From Phaseolus vulgaris (Eukaryota; Streptophyta; Magnoliopsida; Fabales; Fabaceae), in contig NC_023749.2 in the NCBI RefSeq assembly GCF_000499845.2, positions 28,730,381-28,794,380 on the forward strand: a stretch of 64,000 bases of DNA. The letters are read 5' to 3'. The notes below the pieces were generated by a model. It was not told where the DNA came from, searched no databases, and worked only from the letters and a program-made list of their open reading frames with translations. A program made the position numbers and the translations under genes. This document shows, in pieces, positions 46,595 to 58,481 of this stretch (positions are counted from its first letter, which is position 1; the number at the start of each line of letters is the position of its first letter).

Positions 46595-48695
46595 ATCTCC
46601 CCCTATTTCATGAAGACAAATCCCTGGTTTGTTTGTGTTGTTGTTTTTGAACTTGAAAGGTCCTGCAAAACAGAATTTGTGCATATACAAAGCAGGCATA
46701 CCAGCAGGATACCAAGGCAAACAAAACCAGTTTTCTGCATAAGCCTTTGAGCAGAAAAACCAGTCAAATAACCATAAAAACCAGTGCCAAAATGAGACTT
46801 GTGTGCAACAGAACTATGGTGAATAAGAGCATGGCAGCAACTGAATCTATACCATAGTGTAGCAACAACATTACAACACATAAAATCACACCATTTTCCC
46901 CCTATTTGTCTTCTCAAATAAAATGAAGAAGGGATAAAAACAACAGAATTTCCAACATTGAAAACCAGCATATAGCAGCAACATGATAAACTAGGAAACC
47001 TGTGTGTTGTAGCAGCACCATTGCAGTAACAAATCTTTGATACCATATAAGAATTGCAGCACAATCTATGGTGTATCAGAGCTATGATAGCAGCAGAATC
47101 AAAGTACCATAGACTCCAAGAAATTTCAGCAAGGAGACCACAATTTCTCCCCTTATCTTTTCTTCATCCAGCAATTCAAGTTGGTCAAATGATTGCTCAA
47201 GAGGCGGATTTGGTAGAAATATTCTTTCTTCTGTTAAGAGAAAACCTTCCAGATAATGCAAAGATACATTCACAAATATTCATCAACTCCATGATCACCA
47301 ATGTGGTTGCCATTCATAAAAAGCTTTGAATTTCAAGGATGACAAATAATATATCTCTTTATGATCTAATTCAGAGGCACAAAGAATGCATATTTGACTC
47401 ATAATGAGTTATGAAAGAAAATAAACAATTGTAATCATGCATAAGAAGTCATAACAGCTTTATTCAAATGTTCCAAAGGTAAAACAATCGGTTGTTTCGT
47501 GAAAACAATCGGTTGTTTTTCTGAGACAGCAAGAAAATGTTATTTTTCAAAGCAAATCATCTTTCAAAGTGATGGGAAATGCATAATGAAATACATTCAT
47601 ACCTTTGCATTACCTCAACATGTTTAAAATTTCATTTGGTCTTATGAAGCCAAAAGCATAGGATGAACATGTACAACTTACTTTACATATCTCATGAATT
47701 TTGACTTGTCAAGAATATGAGTAAGGTTTACACTCTTGAACCATAAGCATCACTTTGATTATTCTTCATCATAGCACCTGTACTTGAAAGGTCCTGTAAC
47801 ACAGAATTGATGCATATACAAAGCAAGTATAGCAGCAAGATAACAAGACACACACAAACCAGTTTTCTACATATACAACTTTAGCAGAAAAACCAGAAAA
47901 ATTGAAGTAATCAAGTGCTTTCAAGTGCAGAGAAGAAACAACATAATACATCAGTTTTAAAGCTATCTTATACAACCAAATTAAGCATAAACAGTTCCCC
48001 CTATTTGCTCTCACAAATAGAAAATGAGAAGGGTTGTACAAAGCAGAAATCAGAATGATAATATAGTAGACCAGCAGTACAAACAATGTTGACATTTCAA
48101 GAAATAGAAAATGATATAGAGCTTTCAAGAAAACAAGTGGATATAATCTTTTATTATCATATTCTGAGGCACACTCAATGTATATTTGTCTAAAAGAAAG
48201 ATTTGAAAAAGAGAAATAGGTTTAATCATGCATAAGCAAACTTGGCAGAATTATACAAAGGAGACAGAGGAAAAACAATTGGTTGTTTCGCAAAAACAAT
48301 CGGTTGTTTTATTGTGACAGCAAAAAGAACATTTTTCATAACCAAAAATTACCTTTTAAATTGATGAAAATGCAGTATGCAATTTGTTCATACCTTTGCA
48401 CAGAGAACCCCAATAGATTCACTCAAAAAGAAGACTTTGAGATGTTCATATGGTCACAAGGCACACTTACATAAATTGAGAAATGAAAACACACATACTC
48501 TCTTTGAAGTTTCTTTTGATCAACACTATGCATGTGCCAAGGATGTCTCTTGACATTCAAAGAACCCTGCAAGACATACACAATTGAAAAGTGTAGGTAC
48601 AAAGATTGTCTTTGCTTTTGATATTCTTCCCTTTAGCAGTCCTTCTTCAAGTCCAAGGATAATTCTTGGCTGTCAAGGATACCTACAAGAAAAGA
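46595..48695. other. Non-coding interior of the gag-only element
   Basis: The true polypurine tract (minus strand AAATAGGGGGAGAT) abuts the LTR at 46595-46608. Look-alike tracts recur at 46896-46907 and 47996-48006. A block beginning 'CTTGAAAGGTCCTG' is present twice (46650 and 47782), which indicates an internal tandem duplication of roughly 1.1 kb. Motif pairs lie at 47488/47509 and 48279/48300. No open frame with recognisable similarity was found. Confidence 0.7.
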
Positions 48696-50101
48696 TTAAG
48701 AAGCAAGATTTGGTCCCCTTATGAATTTGGGTCCAATGATGTTAGTAGGAACCTTAGGAACCCATTTCAAAATACCTTTAGGAACAGAAAACCTTCTTAC
48801 TCTGCAGAATCTAATAGTGTGGCCCCTTTTCATGCAGTAATGACAAATTTCATCCGGTTGTTTCGATAAAACAACAGGTTGTTTTTAAAAAAAAAACTTG
48901 AAAAGGGTTTTGAAACAGATTTGTTCTTGCTGTTTGGATTAAACCCCAACCCAGCCTTGCCAAAAACACATTTTTGAGAAGCAAGAACAGTTTCAAGATT
49001 AGATTGGCCTTTGGAAAACTTGTTCATGGTTTTTAAAAGATAGTGAACCTTCTTTTGAAGAGATTCACAATTTTCACAAGAACTTGAACCAACACACTTA
49101 CAAGAAGAGTTTTGGTAAATCATTTCCAAATTTTCAAAATCAGTTTTTGAATTGTTCAACTCTTCTTCCAAGATCTTGACTCTATTTTCCAACGAGTTGT
49201 TTAAACATTTCAACCGTTTGTTCAAAAGGGCCAACCTATTAGCTTCTTCATGAGTCTCATTGAAGGCCTCGATAAGTTGACTATAATTCTCAAAATTAAT
49301 AGAAGTGCTTGAACTTACACTGCTTGTGTCACTTTCCTGTCTTGTCATTAGACATAAATTTGCTTCTTCTTCATCACTTGAAGAGGAGCTTGATGTGTCA
49401 TTATTATAAGCTCTTCTTGATTTTCTTTTCTTCTCATGCTTCTTGAAGTTTTTCCTCTCTTGGTTGGGACATTCAGTTTTAATATGACCCTGTTCACCAC
49501 ATCCAAAGCATGTATATTTGTTAGTGTTAAACTCAATAGGTTTCTTGTTATCATACCTGTTGGATGAGTCACTTTTGTTGTTTCTCTTCTTTATGGCCTT
49601 GCTGAATTTCTTAAACAGCAACCTAAATGTTTCCTCTTCACTCTCATCACTTGAGTATTGACAGTTTTTGTTCCCAGCAGCTTGACTTGATCCAAAATCT
49701 TCTTTTGTCATAAGACAAACCTCTTTTCTGGATTCTGAAGAGAAAGATTTAACAAAAGATTCTTCTATGTCCATCAATGCACTCCTTGGATTCTGGTGAT
49801 ACTCTTCAAGAGTATTCCACATTTCTTTGGCAGAACTACATTCTGAAACCTTGAGAAATTCATTAGAATCAAGTGCAGATACAATGATGTTCATAGCTAC
49901 ACAATCAAGATGTTCTCTTTCAGAAGAAACATTTTCAGATATAGGCATGAGATAGCTATTAGTAATAACATTCCAGATTTTTCTATCTATAGATTCAACA
50001 AAGAATTTCATTCTAACCTTCCATAATTGATAATTGAGTCCACAAAATAGAGGTGGCCTGTTAATTGAGGCACCCTCCCCAAAAGGTAGTATTTCAGCCA
50101 T
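48696..50101 (-). pseudogene. Copia-type Gag of the second element (frameshift before knuckle 2)
   Basis: The ATG at 50101 starts MAEILPFGEGASIN, followed by RPPLFCGLNYQLWKVRMKFF and the gag core (CVAMNIIVSALDSNEF, SSAKEMWNTLEEYH). About 60 residues present in the other copy after the core are missing. Knuckle 1 is CFGCGEQGHIKTEC. Next come acidic serine and coiled-coil parts. A run of ten T/A at 48887-48896 marks a frame change; past it, the other frame gives KQPVVLS KQPDEIC, an intact second knuckle (CHYCMKRGHTIRFC) and the end at 48696. The motif pair 48854/48875 lies in this coding stretch. No protease or pol follows. Confidence 0.82.
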
Positions 50102-50162
50102 AGAAAAAAGATTTAGGATAAAAAACTTGAATAACTTTCAAGAACTTAGCTCTGATACCAAT

Positions 50163-50893
50163 TGTTAAAATATATGCCTTAAACGAGAGGGGGGTGAATT
50201 GTTTAAGAGGGGTTTTTGCACACTTTAAAGGTATAATGAAAATCAATGCTGAATTACAGAGAAAAGAATCAAGGAAACAAATACCCAAAACTGTTTTAAG
50301 ATGATATCAGAAAAACAATCGGTTGTTTTGTCGAAACAATCAGTTGTTTTTATTAGCAGTTTTTAAAAACAACTTAAAAACAGAATTTAAAGAATTAAGG
50401 GTAAGAGATAAGCACACAAGCAATTTATACTGGTTCACTCTTACACCAAGAGCTACATCCAGACCCCAGAAACCACAAGTATTCCACTATGCAATCAAAA
50501 CCAGATTACAAAGACCACACACCAAAGTAGTGACCTTGAACCCCTCAAGAAACACACTACCTTTGGCAAACCACACCAAGAGTGTTGATCTTGAACCCCT
50601 CAAGAACACACAACACTCCTTGGCAGCACAACTAGAAAAATACATTAATCAAGGAACAAGGGAATAGAATACAGTTGGGTATTACAAAGCTTAAAGTTCA
50701 GAATTACAACCCAATCATATTCCACACACTTAAGAATGATCCAAAGCTCTTTCAAATCTGGGAAAAACTGTTTTGATAAACTCTTTCTGTTACTTCAATA
50801 TTAGGAGTGTAAAACCACCTTTATATAGACCAACCAAGTGGTGAAAAGCATTTAATAAAGGAGCCAAGTTAGTTAGGATCATTTAAAACATAT
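50163..50893 (-). repeat. 5' LTR of the second gag-only element, inner part
   Basis: It begins TGTTAAAATATATGCC beside the primer site TGGTATCAGAGC (minus strand, 50149-50160). It is continuous with 62332-62646 across the Tat insertion. A motif pair lies at 50319/50340. Confidence 0.9.
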
Positions 50894-51412
50894 TGTACCA
50901 ACTCGTCCCCGGGCGTTGACCAAAGTCAAACTCAAACATATGGTGGAGACCACTAAGGAGGAAAGTCCTAATATTGAAAGGAAAAGAAAGGCCTTCCATG
51001 TGGAGTTGCGGTTAAGTCAGAAAGGCCACGTGGCAGTAAGCAATGAAACCTAAGGTATATAAGCTTCTCTGAAAGCTTAGTAAGGTATGTTTTCACACAG
51101 TTTACACACACTCTAATTTTTGCTCGCTTACTCATTGTATGCACGAGTAGTTGGAGAGAGAGAGAGTTAGTTACGATTCAGTTACACGCCTTCAGAGCAT
51201 TCAATTACGGTGCTCCGATACGGAGGTGTTTGGTGTTTTCTACTTGCTGAATTGATCGTCGGAGTGCAAACGGCCGTGAGGACGCCCTTTTGTTCTCTCC
51301 TTTTCAGGTGATCACAGCGGAGTAGGGTGAAGATCTGAGTTGGAGACGAAGGAGTCCTTGTTCGTGGGTCAAAGCAACGCACAAAGATCTTTTCGGTCAA
51401 CCGGCTAGAACA
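50894..51412 (+). repeat. 5' LTR of the Tat element (519 bp)
   Basis: It starts TGTACCAACTCG and ends CAACCGGCTAGAACA. TATATAA is near 51056-51062. Relative to the 3' LTR, about 550 bp are missing around 50970, with a short filler in their place. Confidence 0.88.
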
Positions 51413-51413
51413 C

Positions 51414-51433
51414 TAGGCGCCCACCGTGGGGCC
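51414..51433 (+). promoter_or_regulatory. Primer-binding site
   Basis: TAGGCGCCCACCGTGGGGCC follows the LTR by one base. It equals the site at 4768-4786 with small differences. Confidence 0.65.
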
Positions 51434-51866
51434 GATCTAAAACTTTAGTCCCACCACAAGTGTTCAGTAGTTCAGTCGCAGTTTCGTGATAAGTTTCCAA
51501 GAATTTTCCAAGGTCCACCGTTCATCGTCAAGATTACCCAGTTTCACCGATCGCTTTCGGTTCAGTTCAAGTTTTCATTGTTCGTTGTTGAAGTTCAGAT
51601 CAGTTCACCGTTCATCGGGGAAGTTTGCTCAGTTTCCACCGTTTGTTCGTAGTTTCTTTGAAGTTTCCTGAAGAACCACCGTTGTTCGTGGTTTGTTCGC
51701 GGTTTGCTCTGTCTTCACCGTTTTTCTTCGGTCTTGATCATTTTCAATTGTTAGTTCTTCGTTTTCTTGAGGTTTACACTATGCGTTCGCGATTCCGTTT
51801 GTCTTTACCGGAAAATTTGTCAAGAACCACCATAACAGTTTAAAGATTTCCAAGAACTGCAAGAAA

Positions 51867-53204
51867 ATGAGGACAACCAGGCAAAGTTCGACGCGCACTG
51901 AGAGTGGAGATATGACCATGCAGAAGGTCATGGATATGATGCAAGGATCGCAGGAGGCAATGGCAACATCAAAGGTTGAGCAAGAGCGCATGCAGGCGGA
52001 TCTCGCGGCGTCTCAGGCGAGAAATGAGGAGTTACGCCGTACGAATGAGGAGCTGCGCCGCGGGTTGCGCAACAACTTAGGGTTGCGTGATGCAGATGAT
52101 CGTGATTGCTTCACTCCACAGAGGGAGTTCTCCACACCGTTCTCGCAGTCAATCATGGAGGCGGTGATCCCTCACACGTTCGTGGGTCCTAAAGTGACTT
52201 TCACAGGAACGGAGGATCCCGAAGCACATCTCACTGTGTCCCACACGTAGATGATGCTGGTAGGCGGCTTCAACGCCGTAAGATGCAAGCTCTTCATGAG
52301 CAAGTTGACTGGGATGGCCATGGACTAGTTCATCAGCCTTCCAGATGGCCACATCACATCTTTCGCCCAGCTCTCACAGCTGTTTCGCGAACAGTACATA
52401 GCAAACAGGGCTCCACCACCAGTATCGTACGACTTGTTCGACGTAAAGCAGTATCAAGGCGAGACATTGAAAGAATACATCAATCTTTTCGGGGCCCAGG
52501 TGGTGAAGGTTGGCACCACAGAAGAGCCTATGTTCGTCTATGCGTTCAGGAAGGGGGTGTGCCCTAGGCCTTTCTGTGAGTCAATCATCCGCATCCGCCC
52601 CCGAACTTTTGCTGAGATTAAGCATCGCGCTGTGGAACACATCGCTACTGAGGGCGAGGTATGTGAGAAGCACACAAGTGTTGCACCCGCACGCCCAAGA
52701 GCACCGTCGCGTGCACAACCCGCCAGGGTCAACGAGGGTACAACGGGGAGGAAGAATCAGGACATGAAGTGCCCATACGAGGCGAGGAGGCCCCAGGCTA
52801 GGGAGCGAGCAGAGGGGAATAGGCCGGCGAGGTAGGGAAATAGGCCGCTGAGGCACAATTTCGTGGTAAAGTTGAAGGACCCCATCGTCGTTCCTAACAT
52901 TGCAGATAGGCTGAGGCCCCCAGTGAAGACCGACAAAGTACTGGGACCTCACAAAGATTCGTGGTGCGAGTTCCACCAGGCCTTTGGGCACCACATCAAC
53001 AACTGCTTGGCGTTGGGCCATCAGTTGGATGAGCTAGTGAAGATCGATTTTCTGAAGGATTATCTTGCCGGATTATCTACGGTCGCAACTCTGGCGGTAC
53101 CAGAAGAGGATCAGGCACACGAGATGCCGATCCATGGAGAAGTCCACACCATCTCTGGTGGCTTCTCAGGAGAAGGGCCCATTGCCTCTTAGCGCAAGAG
53201 GAAT
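51867..53204 (+). pseudogene. Tat Gag, one frame with four TAG stops
   Basis: The ATG at 51867 (MRTTRQSSTRTESGDMTMQK) opens a coiled-coil N-terminus. The gag core follows (VRCKLFMSKLTGMAMD, ISLPDGHITSFAQLSQLFRE, LKEYINLFGAQVV). The C-terminal part ends with WCEFHQAFGHHINNCLALGH. The same frame runs through to protease, broken only by TAG at 52248, 52326, 52833 and 53190. Three sit where relatives or context give Gln and one (52326) where they give Trp. Gag would assemble the particle and bind RNA. Preservation of a single frame across 1.3 kb argues for recent loss by point change rather than long decay. Confidence 0.85.
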
Positions 53205-53762
53205 GTGAGGTCAGTTAATTCAGTAGCTGAGGAGGGTTCGGATGACCCGTGGGAGTCAGACCTTGTGTTTACCAAGGGTGACCTACGTGATGTCGTCCCA
53301 CATGATAATGACCCCATTGTCATTTCGGTCGTCACCGCTGGGAGGAGGGTGCACCGAGTTCTCGTGGACCAGGGCAGTTCAACAGATGTCATGTTTTGGT
53401 CCACCTTCAACAAGCTGCAGTTGTCCCCTGACCTACTAAGACCATACACTGGATGTTTGTATGGGTTCGCAGGGGACCAAGTAGAGGTGCGTGGCTACCT
53501 GGAGCTAAGGACGACGTTTACTGATGGAACAACGTCACGTACCGAGAGCATTCGATACTTAGTAGTGAATGCCAATTCAGCCTACAACATTTTGTTGGGT
53601 AGGCCTGCGCTGAATAGGCTAAGAGCAGTGGCCTCCACATGCCACATGAAGATGAAGCTGCCAGACCTTAGTGGCCGGGTGATCGTGATCAACTCTGATC
53701 AAGAGGAGGCCCGAAAGTGCTATGAGAATAGCTTAAAAACGAAGAGTGGGTGGTCATGGTGA
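53205..53762 (+). pseudogene. Tat aspartic protease
   Basis: It is in frame with gag. It shows VFTKGDLRDVVPHDNDPIVI, the active site VHRVLVDQGSSTDVMF, the flap segment GCLYGFAGDQVEVRGYLELR and the C-terminal NANSAYNILLGRPALNRLRA. The D-Q-G catalytic motif is intact. The frame closes at 53762, and the following linker is in the next frame, starting around 53750. That offset may be a natural frameshift site or a mutation. Confidence 0.8.
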
Positions 53763-54829
53763 TGGAACGCCTGCCTGTTTCGGATACGCCTATGGAGGTA
53801 AAGCCCCTAGAGGAGGCGACGCCCACGCAAGTAGAGCCCTTGCAACAGGCGATGTCTGTTGAAGCCACGCCTGTCGAGGCGATACCCGTAGAGGAAACGC
53901 CCAGGGAAGCCGCACCCTTGGAAGAAGCACATGGCGAGGCCTCGCCCCTGGAAGAAGTATCTGATGAGCTCTTGCCCATGGAGGAAACATCCGAGGAGGC
54001 GTCGCCTGAAGTAACTGATGAGGCGACCCCTAGGAGAGAAGGCCACAGAAGCGAGTCTCGTGCAGAGAGCGTGCGAGATAGGCGACCCCAGCCGGTAGAT
54101 AATGTGGTCGAGAGGCAGATTGGTGGGAAGGTCTTCAAGTTGGGGCAATTATTGAGCCTGGAAGAGCAGGATGAAGTGGCGACGGTAATCTCGCGCCACC
54201 TAGACGCATTCGCATGGTCCGCCTCGGACATGCCAGGCATCAACCCAGATTTTCTATGCCACCATCTCATGATGGACCCCAAGGTCCGCCCTGTACGATA
54301 GAGGAGGAGGAAGTTCAACGAGGAGAGGCGCCTCGTCGTGTAGGAAGAAATGAAGAAGCTGTTAAACGCTGGGCACACCAGGGAGGTCCAATACCTTGAG
54401 TGGCTGGCCAATGTCGTCTTGGTGAAGAAGGCGAATGGAAGGTGGAGAATGTGCGTCGACGTCACAGATTTGAACAAGGCGTGCCGCAAAGATTCATATC
54501 CATTACCCAGCATCAACGCGTTGGTGGACAACGCCTCGGGTTGCAAGATGCTGAGTTTCTTGGATGCATTTTTGGGGTACAATCAGATCAAGATGCATCC
54601 ACGTGATGAGAGCAAAACAGCGTTCATGACCGAGACGTGTAGTTACTGCTACAAGGTCATGCCGTTTGGACTGAAGAACGCAGGCGCCACCTACCAGAGA
54701 TTGATGGATAGGGTCCTCGAACCTATGCTGGTAAGAAACGTGCAGGCCTATGTTGATGACATGGTGGTGACCTCCAAGGAGAGAGAGGGCGACACACAAC
54801 TGACCTGGAGGAGTTGTTCGCCACAATAG
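53750..54829 (+). pseudogene. Acidic repeat linker and reverse transcriptase
   Basis: The first 100 residues are an acidic, Pro-rich run built from degenerate units such as VEATP, VEAIP, VEETP, LEEAH and MEETS. RT starts with FAWSASDMPGINPDFLCHHL. TAG at 54299 and 54341 break it. The palm then reads VLVKKANGRWRMCVDVTDLN, LSFLDAFLGYNQIKM, VMPFGLKNAGATYQRLMDRV and AYVDDMVVTSK, with the YVDD catalytic pair intact. A frame change near 54797 and a deletion at about 54941 remove the end of RT and the beginning of RNase H. Confidence 0.85.
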
Positions 54830-54940
54830 CCAAGTACCGCCTCAAGTTGAACCCGAAGAAGTGCGTTTTTGGGGTTGAGGCGGGGAAGTTTTTGGGATTC
54901 ATGCTCACTGAGAGGGGGATAGAGGCGAACCCCGACAAGT

Positions 54941-55730
54941 GCAGAGGCCCATCTACTTCGTGAGAAAGGCCCAGAGACGAGATACCAATCGTTGGAGAAG
55001 GCGGCGCTGGCAGTGGTGTTCTCAGCCAGGAGGCTCCGTCACTATTTTCATAGCTTTACAGTGGTGGTGATGACGGACCTCCCCATTCAGAAGGTATTGC
55101 AGAAGCCAGATGTTGCTGGGAGGATGGTTCGCTGGGCAGTAGAGCTGTCAGAGTTCGATATTCAGTACGAGCCCAGGGGATCCATCAAAGGGCAAGTTTA
55201 TGCAGACTTCGTTACAGAGCTCTCACTAGGAGGTGGAGCTAGGATCACAGTGGATGCTTTCAATGGATGGGTCCTCCAACCAACAGGGAAGTAGCGTCGG
55301 GATAGTCTTGGAGGGGCCTAATGGGGTGTTGATTGAGCAAGCCCTGCGGTTCGCATTTAAGGCAAGCAATAATCAGGTTGAGTATGAAGCTTTGATCGCT
55401 GGAATGCTCTTAGCCAAGGAGATGGGTGCGCAAAGCCTCTTGCGAAGAGTGACTCCCAGTTGTTCACGGGGTAGGTGACCGGGGAGTGCCAAGCAAAGGA
55501 CCCGCAAATGGTTGCGTATCTGAGGTACGTCCAAGTGTTGAAGGGAGCTTTCGCTGCGTTTGAGCTGGTGCATGTCTCAAGACAGCAGAATGCCCGTGCT
55601 GACCTGCTCGCCAAGCTGGCCAGCTCAGGCAAGGGGGGAAGGCAGAGGACAGTCATCCAGGAAACGCTCAAGACGCCGCGAAAGTTTGTGGCAGATAATA
55701 GGGTGGATGTCCTCCATATCAGCACGACGA
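54941..55730 (+). pseudogene. RNase H remnant and second RNase H-like domain
   Basis: RNase H starts in mid-domain with EKAALAVVFSARRLRHYFHS and ends SEFDIQYEPRGSIKGQVYADF. The second, RNase H-like domain follows in other frames: LSMDGSSNQQGSSVGIVLEG, IEQALRFAFKASNNQVEYEA and, after a frame change near 55470, ELVHVSRQQNARADLLAKLA. A doubled RNase H is a known mark of Tat elements. The deletion upstream removed the first part of the ordinary RNase H. Confidence 0.8.
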
Positions 55731-57066
55731 GAGGGAAGCCGAGGAGTCATCGGTCTTTGATTCAAGACACGACGAAGGCCTCCCGCGTCAGCGTTTATGC
55801 GGCCTCGCCCGGAGAGGAGGGTTGTATGCAGGTGTGCATTTTGGAAGAAGAGGATACATGGATGAGGCCTTATAGGCGATACCTTGCCGATGGGATCCTC
55901 CCAGCGGAGCCTGGAGAGGGTAAGAAGATAAAGAAAAACTCCGCAAGGTACACTCTCATCGATGGAGTGCTATTCAGGCATAGGTTCACGCACCTAATTC
56001 TGACATGCGTGAGCGGCGATGAGTGCACGAGGATAATGTCAGAACTCCACGAAGGGATCTGCGAAAGCCACGTAGGTGGGAGATCATTAGCATCCAAGGT
56101 GATCTGTGTGGGGTTTTACTGGCTGTCAATAAGAGATGATTGCGTGAGATACGCCCAGCGATGCAAGCAGTGTCAGATGCACGCTGATTGGTACAAGGCG
56201 CCTCCAGAAGAGTTGAGGTCGACTTATAGCCCGTGGCCTTTCCACACATGGGGAATTGACATTCTGGGCCCTTCCCTCTGGCGATAAGGCAGATGAAGTA
56301 CTTGATAGTCGCCATCGAATATTTCACGAAGTGGATAGAGGCAGAACCAGTGGTGCAAATCACTGCACATAAGGTACAACACTTAGTGTGGAAGAATATT
56401 GTGTGTCGCTTCGGTGTGCCGAGGCGGCACCTAGTTTGCCAGCCTGCAAATGTGTAAGTTGTGCTCAGAAGTAGGCATCAAGCAGGTGTTCGCATCAGTC
56501 GAACACCCCAGACGAATGGACAGGTGGATTCCGCAAACAGAATTTTGTTAAGGGGGTTGAAGCGAAGACTTGAGAAAGCTAAAGGGGCGTTGGCAGAAGA
56601 GGTACCAAGGATCGTATGGGCTTACCACACCACGCCTCAATCTTCCACCATGGAGACGCCGTTTAGCCTAGTGTACGGGTCGGATGCCATGATCCCAGTA
56701 GAGATTCATGAGAGCTCGCCCCGTTTCCAAAGCTTTGTGGTAGAGGAGTCCAACGAGGAGAGAAGGGTGAATCTAGACCTATTGGACGAGGCCAGGGAAG
56801 AGGCGAGAATAAAGGCTGAAGCTGTGAAGAGAAGGGTGGAACATCAGTACAGTTCTAAGGTGAAGCCACGACAATTTCAAGTAGCTGACCTGGTCATGCG
56901 CAAGGCTCATCCATATGTGTTGTTGAACAAGTTGTCTCCCAAGTGAACCGGGCCCTTTAGAGTAACCGAGGCTAAGGGGAACGGTTCATACAAGCTTGAG
57001 GCTCTGGAAGGAGGCCCCATTCCACGCTCCTGGAACGCAGCCAATTTAATGTTTTACTTTAGTTAA
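55731..57066 (+). pseudogene. Tat integrase, second catalytic residue lost
   Basis: The HHCC finger (HEGICESHVGGRSL, CKQC) and the first catalytic Asp (HTWGIDILGP) are present. A frame change at about 56272 follows. Near 56425-56460 the segment that should hold the S-D-N-G-T motif is rearranged and the second Asp is absent. The third region is TNGQVDSANRI, with Asp in the position of the usual Glu. The C-terminal module (TGPFRVTEAKGNGSYKLEAL) is preceded by TGA at 56944, where relatives have Trp. It ends at 57066. Confidence 0.8.
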
Positions 57067-57384
57067 AGAACACTATGTAGTACACAGTTTTAAAAGGGGA
57101 CACTCTTTTTCCCTCTCGGGGGTTTTTTAATGAGGTCACCCAAGTAAAAAAGAAGTTCAAGAATACTTTGTCTCATCTTCCTTTGCCTTTTTCTTGTAAT
57201 GTAAGGAAACGCTAGAGGGAGAGACCGTCGCTTTGGGCATCGCCAGGTGTGAGCATCGCCGGGTGTGGGCGTGGACGCCAAGCGCGCAAACCAGCTTTGA
57301 CGTGTCGCCACCCCAAAGGGAGTGGCGGGAGCACACTCCTCGGGTGTGGGCGTCGAGTTTAGGAGGTACGTATTGCAAAGTTAA

Positions 57385-58110
57385 AAAATCTGGGCGTTTA
57401 GTCCCTGGGCAGGGGTTAACGGATTCCTTCGGGACGCCCCCTCCCCAAGTGAGAAAGGCTAGCCCCGGTGTCTGATGCCTCGACACCTCGCAAGGAAGTG
57501 GCGGGGGGTGTTTCTTTCGAGTGTGGGCATCAGGCAGTAAGGAAGTTCAGAGCAGTGGAGAGCCAGGCGACTGTGGTGCAGATACACGCCATATATGAGA
57601 AGCGCCATCCTTAGGGAAACTTTCTCCATAGGCGTAATCACCAAAGTCCCTGGTCATCTTGGTGTTTAGACACACCGGGACGATACGACACTGCTTTCAG
57701 CATGCCTCTCCTCGGGCGTGGGCACCAAGAACACTTATTCGCCTTGGTGTTTTTAGACACTCCGGGGACGAAACGGCGTTGCCTTCGAGTAGGCCTCTCC
57801 TCGGGCGTGGGCACCAAGTGCGCAGAGATAAGGGCTAAGTCGCCTTGGTGTTTAGACACCCCAAGGATGATACGGTGCTGCTGTACCAGGCCTCTCCTCG
57901 GGCGTAGGCACCAAAGTGCGATTTTGTCCCAAGTGTTTAGACACGCTGAGGACGATATGACCTTGCATTCAGCAGGTCTCTCCTCGAGTGTGGACACCTA
58001 GTGCAGGTAAGCAGGCTTCGACCAAGATAAGCCCTCCTCGCCCTCGAGAGATGTCGAGGCCACGAAAGAGCTAAGTCCTCCCTCGCCCTCGAGCAAAGTC
58101 GAGGCCATAG
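57385..58110. repeat. Tandem repeats between integrase and antisense ORF
   Basis: One copy of the 99-bp type unit is at 57385-57475. Units of about 90 bp begin at 57705, 57794, 57891 and 57977 with 'CCTCTCCTCGGGCGTGGGCACC'-like starts (intervals 89, 97, 86). Two units of about 50 bp, 'CTCGCCCTCGAG', lie at 58028-58110. No gene is seen here. Confidence 0.75.
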
Positions 58111-58481
58111 AAGAGACGAGCACTCCTTCATCTTTAAACGATGATTAAGGAGAGTAAGTAAAGATCAAGTTGAAGTTGTCACAACTCAAAAAAGTAGAAG
58201 GGATTCGAAAAGTAAAAAGAAAGCGTAGACCAAAGCCGGAAGAGGCGATGGTGAGTAAAGTGTGAACACGAGTCATCAAAAGCATTAAGAGCAGGAAAAA
58301 AGTGTACAAGAGTATAAGGCCAGAGCAACAATTATACTCAAAGTATGCAGAAGAAAGAGTTCGTAGCAATTACAAAAATCAATTATATTCAAATACGTGG
58401 AAGAATGTGTTCGTAGCGGTTACAAAGGGAAAAGAAAAACATTTATGTACACATAGTGAAAGTGTTGCAAAGTTAAAGAAA

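Noticed and set aside
46603..47064. Minus-strand 153-codon frame with many Cys in the gag-only element
   Set aside because: It lies in duplicated non-coding interior next to the polypurine tract; the second copy of the block does not keep the frame.
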